A DNA stretch of 12,490 nt, from the NCBI GenBank assembly GCA_013298245.1, contig JAAFHD010000065.1:1-12490 (forward strand), in the 5' to 3' direction. The position numbers were made by a program, and so were the translations under genes. The notes under the pieces were generated by a model. That model saw nothing but the letters and a program-made list of their open reading frames with translations. It was not told where the DNA came from and made no database searches. The stretch is from Alphaproteobacteria bacterium. Its GTDB lineage: Bacteria > Pseudomonadota > Alphaproteobacteria > Acetobacterales > Acetobacteraceae. This document shows, one piece after another, positions 1 through 5,267 of the stretch. The stretch's first letter is position 1; every line of letters starts with the position of its first letter.

Positions 1-2
1 GG

Positions 3-1709
3 CGCGCCGGCCAGCGCGTTTTGCTGCTGCGCCCGATGGGCGTGGAGGTGGTGGTCGGCCCCCTGCTGGTGCCCGGCAAAACGCCGCCCTATGGCGCGCT
101 GGGCCTCAGGCTCGCGATGCTGAACCCGCTGCGCAACCTGGTGCCGCTGGAGCATCGGCGCGCCCTCGCCAGCCGTGCCGCGCTGCCCGCCACGCAGCGC
201 ATCGCCGCCCATATCGCGGCCACCGAAATCACCCGCATTGTGGCCGGTGCGGAGGCCGCGCTGAGCGGTGCGGCGATCGTCATCTGCACGCGCAGCTGGC
301 AGAGCCAGACGCACCGCCTGATCCCGCTGGATGACACCCCGCGCGACCACCAAGGCCTGATCGAGATCGCATCGCGCCCGGTGCGCGATGACGCCGGCGG
401 CGCGCTGCGCGTCAACCGCCCGGAGGAGATGCTGGCGCGCTACGAACACCTGGTCAGCCCGCTCACCGGCATCGTGCCCTATGTCTCGCTGGCGACGCCG
501 CCGGCGGCGCGATTCCAGGTGGCGGTATCAGGCCCCAACCACGCAGTGGGCGTGAACCGCATGGCCGATCTGCGCCGCGGCCTGCGCCATTCCAGCGCCG
601 GCAAGGGTGCCAGCCAGGCGCAAGCCCGCGCCGGCGCGCTGGGCGAGGCGCTGGAACGCCACAGCGGCGTGCTGCGCCCCACCGACGCGCGCATCCGCGC
701 CACCTTCGCCGAAATGCGCGACCGCCACGGCGACGCCGCCATCCATGCCAACACCGTCATGGGCTACAGCGCGCGCCAGTACGCCGAACGCGATGCGTGG
801 AACGCCCGCGGCTGCCGCTTCAACCTGGTGCCCGAAGAACTACCGCATGACGTGCCGGTGGACTGGACCGCGATGTGGTCGCTGACGCGCGAGCGCCAGG
901 TGTGGCTGCCGACGCAGCTGGTGACCGTCGGCGCGATGGCCGCCGAAGGCGATACGCGCCGCTTCGCCATGGGTTGTTCGAATGGCCACGCGGCCGGCAA
1001 CACGCTGGAAGAGGCGATGCTGCAAGGCCTGTTCGAATTGCTCGAACGCGATGCGACGGCGATCTGGTGGTACAACCGCATCCGTCGCCCGATGGTGTCG
1101 GAAGACCTGCTGGCGGAGGTGCTGGGCCCCGGCAAGCTCGGCCTTGAACGCCGGCGCGTGGAGGTGCTGGACATCACCAGCGACCTCGGCGTCCCGACCT
1201 TCACCGCGATCATGAGCGATGATGACGCGGTGGGCAGCAAACCCTTGCTGGGCCTGGGTTGCCACGTCGATCCGCGCATCGCCATCACGCGCGCGGTGAC
1301 AGAAGTGCACCAGATGGCGCCGGCGGCCAGCACCGGTTTCGACCATGCCGATCTGGACGCGCCGCTGCGCGATTGGCTGGCCAATGCCACGCTGGACAAC
1401 CAGCCCTATCTGCGCGGCGACGCGACGGCGCGCGCGCTGCCCGTGGCGACCTGGACGCCGAGTGGCGATATCGGCGCCGACCTTCGCGCCGTCATCGCGC
1501 ATCTGGATGCGCATGGGCTGGAGGTGCTGGCGCTGGACCAGACGCGCCGCGATATCGGCCTGTCGGTGGTGAAGATGCAGGTGCCTGGGCTGCGGCATTT
1601 CTGGGCGCGCTTCGCACCCGGCCGCCTGTACGACGCGCCGGTGCGCAGCGGCCTTCTGCCGGCACCGCTGGCGGAAGAGGCGCTGAACCCGATCGGCCTG
1701 TTCATCTGA
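3..1709 (+). CDS. E1-like/YcaO fused azoline cyclodehydratase, 5'-truncated by window
   Basis: This is a YcaO-family cyclodehydratase, which uses ATP to turn Cys/Ser/Thr of a RiPP core into azolines. The reading frame is open to the left edge and the first visible residues already match the middle of the E1-like, leader-handling half (a GPLLVPGKT stretch at nt 57-83), so the true start lies upstream; a TTG at nt 21 is in frame but is not a convincing start. Counting that TTG as residue 1, the YcaO domain covers about 170-562. It shows GKGASQAQAR (194-203), ALGEALERHSG with E209/E212, CSNGHAAGNTLEEA (319-332), a FELLERDA helix (338-345) and AVTEVHQ (425-431), all matching YcaO ATP/Mg-binding motifs. 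Two features are odd: the usual CxxC zinc pairs of the E1-like part are missing, and the C-terminus reads LNPIGLFI rather than a PxPxP-type tail. The stop overlaps the next start (TGATG), so the two genes are probably translationally coupled. Family assignment is firm; the exact domain type of the missing N-terminus is inferred. Confidence 0.93.
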   Translation, partial: RAGQRVLLLRPMGVEVVVGPLLVPGKTPPYGALGLRLAMLNPLRNLVPLEHRRALASRAALPATQRIAAHIAATEITRIVAGAEAALSGAAIVICTRSWQSQTHRLIPLDDTPRDHQGLIEIASRPVRDDAGGALRVNRPEEMLARYEHLVSPLTGIVPYVSLATPPAARFQVAVSGPNHAVGVNRMADLRRGLRHSSAGKGASQAQARAGALGEALERHSGVLRPTDARIRATFAEMRDRHGDAAIHANTVMGYSARQYAERDAWNARGCRFNLVPEELPHDVPVDWTAMWSLTRERQVWLPTQLVTVGAMAAEGDTRRFAMGCSNGHAAGNTLEEAMLQGLFELLERDATAIWWYNRIRRPMVSEDLLAEVLGPGKLGLERRRVEVLDITSDLGVPTFTAIMSDDDAVGSKPLLGLGCHVDPRIAITRAVTEVHQMAPAASTGFDHADLDAPLRDWLANATLDNQPYLRGDATARALPVATWTPSGDIGADLRAVIAHLDAHGLEVLALDQTRRDIGLSVVKMQVPGLRHFWARFAPGRLYDAPVRSGLLPAPLAEEALNPIGLFI

Positions 1710-3040
1710 TGCTGGACGCCGCCGCCCCGGCGCAGGATGCGCGGCAAGCCGTGCTTCGCGTGGCGCTTCCCGCGCATGTGCGCGTGCACATCACCGATGA
1801 TGCGATCCGCCTGCTGACCGGCCTGGATCGTGCCGCGCGGCTTGGCCGCACCGCGCAGGCCGAGGCCATGCTGCGCGCCCTGCAAGACGCGCCGCTGGCA
1901 ACCGCTGATCTATCGGCCGAAGACCAGCTTCTGCTGCACCAGTTGGAAGCACGCGGCATGCTCGCATCATCCTGGTGGGTGGGTGATCGGCGCCTGCTGT
2001 GCTTCGAGCCGATCGGCGCAATGGGCAGCCGCATTCCCGCCACCGCGCAAGGCAAGCTGCGGCTTTCCCCCATGGCGATGCTACGCCCCACCGCCACCGG
2101 TTTCGCGCTGCTCGCCGCCGATGGCGCCGCGCGCCTTTTGCTCGACACGCCGTTGCCCGATGGCCTGTTGGACGCGCTGGCCCAAGGCTGCGACCTGCCC
2201 ACGCTGGTCGTACTCGGCCTGCCCATGCCGGTCGCGCGCGACCTGCTGCGCTGGGGCATCGCCGCGCGTGTGCTGACGCCGCCCGACACAGAGCCGCAAC
2301 CCGGTTGGGAATTCCACGACATGCTGTTCCATCACTGGAGCAATGTCGGGTTTCTCGACCTGCCAGCGGCCGCCACCTATCGGCACTTGGCAACCCATCC
2401 CGCGCCCTGGGCGCCGGCGCCGCGCGACCCCGCGGCACTGCCCTTGCCGCCACCCCTGCCCCTGCCGCCGATCAGCCTGGCCGACGCCGCCGCGCAACGC
2501 CGCAGTTCCCGCGATCCGGGGCGCAAGGCGCTGACGCCGGAACGCCTCAGCGGATTGCTGCACCACATTGCCGCCCACAATGGCAGCATCAGCGGCACGC
2601 TGCCCGATGGCACCACGCGCAGCCTGCCCACGCGCCCCGTGCCATCAGGCGGCGCTGCACAGGCTGTGGATGTGCATGTGCTGCCGCGCAGCATCGCGGG
2701 CCTCGCACCGCGCGTGCATCGCTATGACGGCGCGCATCACGCGCTGGTGCCGCTCGGCCATGCGCAGCCCGCGGTCGATGACGGCATGGGCTGGATGACG
2801 ATCGCACTCGTCGCCCGCTTCTGGCGCGCGCAGTGGAAATACGAACGCATCGCCTATCGGCTGATGATGCTGGAGGCCGGCGCGCTGATCCAACAGACCT
2901 GCCTGGTCGGCAATGCCTATGGCCTCTCGGTCTGCCCCTGGGGTGCGCTGGACGCGCGCCAATTCGCCGAAGCCAGCGGCCTTGATCCATGGCGCGAAGG
3001 GCTGCTCGGCGGCCTTTTCGTCTGGGGCGCCAGGACATGA
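1709..3040 (+). CDS. SagB-type FMN-dependent dehydrogenase (azoline oxidase)
   Basis: This 443-residue protein belongs to the SagB-type nitroreductase-fold dehydrogenases, which use FMN to oxidise azolines to azoles in TOMM pathways. Residues 1-200 form the N-terminal region seen in the longer SagB proteins, ending with WEFHDMLFHHWS (200-211), a recognisable SagB hallmark. A proline-rich linker (about 232-255) leads to the nitroreductase domain at 256-443. That domain has RRSSRDPG (264-271, typical phosphate/FMN-contact region), RPVPSGGAAQAVDVHVL (309-325), KYERIAYRLMMLEAGALIQQ (377-396) and a GLSVCPWGALD segment (405-415). The start was chosen at the ATG that overlaps the upstream TGA; the frame is open further upstream, but that stretch lies inside the YcaO gene and is out of character. 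No Shine-Dalgarno is seen, so coupling is likely. The substrate is inferred to be the azoline-bearing NHLP precursor encoded at 3940-4344. Confidence 0.9.
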   Translation: MLDAAAPAQDARQAVLRVALPAHVRVHITDDAIRLLTGLDRAARLGRTAQAEAMLRALQDAPLATADLSAEDQLLLHQLEARGMLASSWWVGDRRLLCFEPIGAMGSRIPATAQGKLRLSPMAMLRPTATGFALLAADGAARLLLDTPLPDGLLDALAQGCDLPTLVVLGLPMPVARDLLRWGIAARVLTPPDTEPQPGWEFHDMLFHHWSNVGFLDLPAAATYRHLATHPAPWAPAPRDPAALPLPPPLPLPPISLADAAAQRRSSRDPGRKALTPERLSGLLHHIAAHNGSISGTLPDGTTRSLPTRPVPSGGAAQAVDVHVLPRSIAGLAPRVHRYDGAHHALVPLGHAQPAVDDGMGWMTIALVARFWRAQWKYERIAYRLMMLEAGALIQQTCLVGNAYGLSVCPWGALDARQFAEASGLDPWREGLLGGLFVWGART

Positions 3041-3066
3041 AAACCCACCACACGGAGACGACACAG

Positions 3067-3444
3067 ATGCGCTTTCGCACCCTCGCCACACTGGCACTCG
3101 CCAGCCTCATCGCCACACCCGCCATGGCCCAGGGCGGCCGCGGCACCAGCACGCCGACCTGCGTCTCGGCGGGCATCCTCTCCCAAGGGCCGTTGCAGAT
3201 GGGCGGCGGCGGCCCGGGGCGCTGGAGCTACACCGTGCGCATCTCCAACAACCGCGACACGCGCATCCACTTCGACGTCTATTTCCACCCCGCGCCGAAC
3301 GGCCCCGCGCAGATGCTCTACCAACCTGGCCAGAGCCTGAACCGCCGCGAATCGCGCGACTTCACCATCGGCTACAGCAACGGCCCGATGGCCCAGGCCG
3401 ATGTGCTGAACAGCCTGTTCATCATGTGCCCGCGGCACATGTGA
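3067..3444 (+). CDS. Small secreted protein of unknown function, two-Cys layout (A)
   Basis: This is a 125-residue protein that I do not recognise. It has a clear Sec signal peptide (MRFRTLATLALASLIATPAMA, cleavage before QGG at about residue 22), leaving about 104 exported residues. The mature part has only two cysteines: one near its start (PTCVSAG) and one four residues from the end (IMCPRHM). Between them lie alternating beta-like segments (WSYTVRISNN, IHFDVYF, RDFTIGYS), which suggests a small beta-sandwich closed by a disulfide. The ATG at 3067 is preceded by GGAG (3054-3057) at a 9-base spacing; an upstream in-frame ATG at 3037 overlapping the SagB stop is less likely because its only purine run sits two bases away. 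It is co-directional with YcaO and SagB, 26 bases after SagB. Role unknown; immunity, periplasmic chaperone or product carrier are guesses. Confidence 0.8.
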   Translation: MRFRTLATLALASLIATPAMAQGGRGTSTPTCVSAGILSQGPLQMGGGGPGRWSYTVRISNNRDTRIHFDVYFHPAPNGPAQMLYQPGQSLNRRESRDFTIGYSNGPMAQADVLNSLFIMCPRHM

Positions 3445-3458
3445 GAGCGGAGAGAACC

Positions 3459-3851
3459 ATGCACCGCACGCTTCCCATCCTGGCCGCCATGCTGGCCATC
3501 AGCACGCCCGCCTTCGCGCAGGGCACGCGCGCCTTCTGCAATGACCGCGTGACCATCCGCATCGATGCACCGCGCGAATCACCACTGACATCCGGCGACA
3601 GACCGGGCGAAGGTGGGCCGCGCACCGTCACGCTGCTCTACAGCGGCGAAGTGGTGAACACCCGCAACCGCCCGACGCGCGTCACCATCGCCGTCAGTGG
3701 CCTGGCCAATACCAGCGGCGCGCTGGCGCCCATCGATGTGGCGCCGGAAGGCCGTGTCAGCGGACGCACCCTCGTCAGCTACAGCGGCAGCCCGATCAGC
3801 ATCCCGCAGGTTGCGTCGGTGCTGGCCAATCTGCGCGTGACCTGCACCTGA
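3459..3851 (+). CDS. Small secreted protein of unknown function, two-Cys layout (B)
   Basis: This is a 130-residue protein of unknown family. The signal peptide (MHRTLPILAAMLAISTPAFA, cleavage before QGT near residue 21) leaves about 110 residues. As in its upstream neighbour there are two cysteines, one near the mature N-terminus (RAFCND) and one second from the C-terminus (RVTCT). The middle is beta-rich (RTVTLLYSGEVVNTRN, TRVTIAVSG), and the end pattern of an R-led strand, a YS.. turn and a hydrophobic final strand ending in Cys (RTLVSYSGSPIS, VLANLRVTC) resembles protein A, so the two may be diverged paralogues. The ATG at 3459 follows GGAGAG (3449-3454) with good spacing and lies 14 bases after the previous stop. 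It is the last gene of the modification operon, directly before the terminator pair. Export to periplasm or outside is well supported; function is not. Confidence 0.8.
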   Translation: MHRTLPILAAMLAISTPAFAQGTRAFCNDRVTIRIDAPRESPLTSGDRPGEGGPRTVTLLYSGEVVNTRNRPTRVTIAVSGLANTSGALAPIDVAPEGRVSGRTLVSYSGSPISIPQVASVLANLRVTCT

Positions 3852-3893
3852 AAACACCACCGCCGGTCAGCGTTTGGCGCTGACCGGCGGTGG
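3851..3893 (-). terminator. Probable intrinsic terminator for the - strand NHLP precursor gene
   Basis: A perfect 16-bp stem (3857-3872 with 3878-3893, loop TTTGG) is followed on the - strand by TGTTTT (3856-3851). It lies about 47 bases beyond the stop of the precursor gene. On the + strand it has no T run downstream, so it best serves the leftward transcript. Together with the adjacent + strand terminator it forms a tandem two-way transcription barrier. Confidence 0.7.
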
Positions 3894-3902
3894 CATGTGT
3901 TG

Positions 3903-3935
3903 GCTGCGCGGGCTGATCGGCCCGCGCAGCTTTTT
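3903..3935 (+). terminator. Rho-independent terminator of the YcaO-SagB operon
   Basis: A perfect 11-bp GC-rich stem (GCTGCGCGGGC at 3903-3913 with GCCCGCGCAGC at 3920-3930) and a 6-base loop are followed at once by five T (3931-3935). This is a textbook intrinsic terminator for + strand transcripts ending at 3851. It also protects the convergent precursor gene from read-through. Confidence 0.9.
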
Positions 3936-3939
3936 CGCA

Positions 3940-4344
3940 TCAGCCGGTGAAGGCACTGGCGGCAGAGACGTTGCACGACGTCGTCATCTCGCTGGTCGTA
4001 TTGACGCAGTTGACCGACTGCGTGCCGCAACCGGTCGCCGTCATGCCGGTGAACTGGCTCGTCACCGCGCTCTGGTAGCTGAAGCCGCCGGCAGCACCGG
4101 CCAGGTCCTCGTCGCTCAGCACGGCCGAGGGCTTGGGCGGCAGCACGACATGCAGCGTGTCCGCCGTGCTCTCATGCACGGCGATGGTCAGGCCCGCGGG
4201 AACCTCGAAGCCCTCGCGCGCGAGCGTGTTCATCGGGTCGGCCAGCAGTGCCGCCTTGAAGGCGTCATCCGCCCAGGCGCGGGCAATGATGCGCTGGCTG
4301 TCGCGCAGCTGATCAAGGGTGAAACGGCCGATGGGGTTGTTCAT
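3940..4344 (-). CDS. NHLP-leader RiPP precursor peptide, Ser/Thr/Cys-rich core
   Basis: This 134-residue precursor is the likely substrate of the YcaO/SagB pair. Residues 1-87 form a nitrile-hydratase-alpha-like leader: ARAWADDAFKAALLADP (21-37), GFEVPAGLTIAVHES (45-59), TLHVVLPPKP (63-72), LSDEDLAG (76-83), ending in Gly-Gly at 86-87, where a C39 peptidase is expected to cut. The core is residues 88-134 (47 residues) and contains 3 Cys (106, 113, 124), 8 Ser and 10 Thr, nearly half the core. It lacks the CTLC-type metal motif of true nitrile hydratase, so it is not an enzyme subunit. The start was chosen at ATG 4344 because AAGGAG (4357-4352) lies 7 bases upstream; a second ATG two codons earlier is too close to that site. 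The gene is monocistronic, converges on the modification operon and is divergent from the two-component genes. Confidence 0.92.
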   Translation of the reverse strand: MNNPIGRFTLDQLRDSQRIIARAWADDAFKAALLADPMNTLAREGFEVPAGLTIAVHESTADTLHVVLPPKPSAVLSDEDLAGAAGGFSYQSAVTSQFTGMTATGCGTQSVNCVNTTSEMTTSCNVSAASAFTG

Positions 4345-4490
4345 GCGCATGCTCCTTGCTTGTGCGGCGCGCCCATGCTTCCGCGCACCGACCGATGCCG
4401 GCAAGGCGCTTGGCGCCAATCGAAAATATGCGCCGCACCGGCGAAAACACGGCGCTTCGCGCGCCCGCTTTCCGGCCGCATGATGCCACG
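4345..4490. promoter_or_regulatory. Divergent control region between precursor and response regulator
   Basis: This 146-base gap should hold promoters for the leftward precursor and the rightward two-component genes. It contains a strong leftward Shine-Dalgarno (AAGGAG, 4357-4352), a perfect 10-bp palindrome TTGGCGCCAA (4410-4419) and an imperfectly symmetrical block CGCCGcacCGGCG (4431-4443) between two A-rich stretches. On the - strand TATTTT (4428-4423) could be a -10 element, but the matching -35 (near 4450-4445) is weak. The rightward start at 4491 has no clear ribosome site. The palindrome near the predicted leftward transcription start could be an operator; that is inference. Confidence 0.45.
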
Positions 4491-5267
4491 ATGAAGCCCG
4501 CCACACTGTTGTTGATCGAGGATGACCGCGACCAGGCCATGCTGGTCGTGGAGATGCTGCGCGCATCGGGTTTCCGCCTGCTGGTCGCGACCACCGCCGC
4601 CGATGGCCATGCCCGCGCGCTGTCGCAATTGCCGGACCTGATCCTGCTGGATGCAGGTCTGCCCGATGGCGATGGTCGCCTGCTGTGCCGCCGCCTGCGG
4701 GACGATGCGCGCACCGCCGACATCCCCGTCATCATGCTGACCGCGCAGAGCGAGCAGGAAGCCAAGCGCGCCGGCTTCGACGCTGGCGCCAGCGACTACG
4801 TCACCAAACCCTTCGACGCGCCGGAATTGATCGCGCGCATCCGCGTGCATCTGCGCCGCCCCGCGCAACCCGCCGAACCCGCGCCCGACACCAACGTGCC
4901 GATGCGCCAGGAGCTGCACCGCACCGCGCGCCTGGTGGCCGAAACCAAGGCGCGGCTGGTCAGTGATCTCGCCACGCCACCAAGCCTGGAGCGCATCGCG
5001 CGCCAGCTCGCGACCAACGAGAAACGCCTGGCCGAGCTGTTCCGCGCGCAAACCGGCCAGACGCCCTTCGAGTATCTGCGCGCAGAACGCCAGCGCCGCG
5101 CCTGCGCGCTGCTGATCGAAACCGACCTCTCCATCGGTGAGATCGCGCTGCGCGTCGGCTTCACCAGCCAGGCCGCCTTCGCCACCGCCTTCCGCGAACG
5201 CTTCGGCCTGACGCCGCGCGATTTCCGCCGAAGCGCGGGCCTGGTGCCCGAGGATCCGCCAGCGTGA
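4491..5267 (+). CDS. Response regulator, REC + AraC-type HTH
   Basis: This is a 258-residue DNA-binding response regulator. The REC domain (about 5-122) has the acidic pair D11/D12, phospho-acceptor D54 (LILLDAGLPDG), T84 (IMLTAQS) and K106 (YVTKPF), so it should be phosphorylatable. After a linker (123-150), residues 160-247 form an AraC/XylS-type double helix-turn-helix: SLERIARQLATNEKRLAELF, then the signature FEYLRAERQRRACALL, IGEIALRVGF, and FATAFRERFGLTPRDFR. The start is the ATG at 4491, just before the REC core. No Shine-Dalgarno precedes it, so it may be poorly translated or leaderless. Its stop overlaps the kinase GTG by four bases (GTGA), so the two are co-translated partners. Position between the two precursor genes suggests control of RiPP expression; the target sites are unknown. 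Confidence 0.9.
   Translation: MKPATLLLIEDDRDQAMLVVEMLRASGFRLLVATTAADGHARALSQLPDLILLDAGLPDGDGRLLCRRLRDDARTADIPVIMLTAQSEQEAKRAGFDAGASDYVTKPFDAPELIARIRVHLRRPAQPAEPAPDTNVPMRQELHRTARLVAETKARLVSDLATPPSLERIARQLATNEKRLAELFRAQTGQTPFEYLRAERQRRACALLIETDLSIGEIALRVGFTSQAAFATAFRERFGLTPRDFRRSAGLVPEDPPA

Noticed and set aside
21..23. TTG at nt 21 as the true start of the YcaO gene
   Set aside because: The six codons before it are open and read as continuous protein, and the following residues match the middle of an E1-like domain, so the start must be upstream of the window.
1259..1708. Longer version of the SagB gene starting inside the YcaO gene
   Set aside because: The frame is open, but the extra residues are Arg/Ala/Gly-rich out-of-frame translation of the YcaO domain; the ATG at 1709 overlapping the stop is the natural start.
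2913..3458. Longer version of secreted protein B starting inside SagB
   Set aside because: The upstream in-frame stretch is a shadow of SagB and protein A; a Shine-Dalgarno and a signal peptide mark the start at 3459.
3940..4344. Nitrile hydratase alpha subunit
   Set aside because: Only the leader-like N-terminal part resembles it; the CTLC-type metal site and the catalytic part are absent, and the Gly-Gly followed by a short Ser/Thr/Cys-rich tail fits a RiPP precursor.
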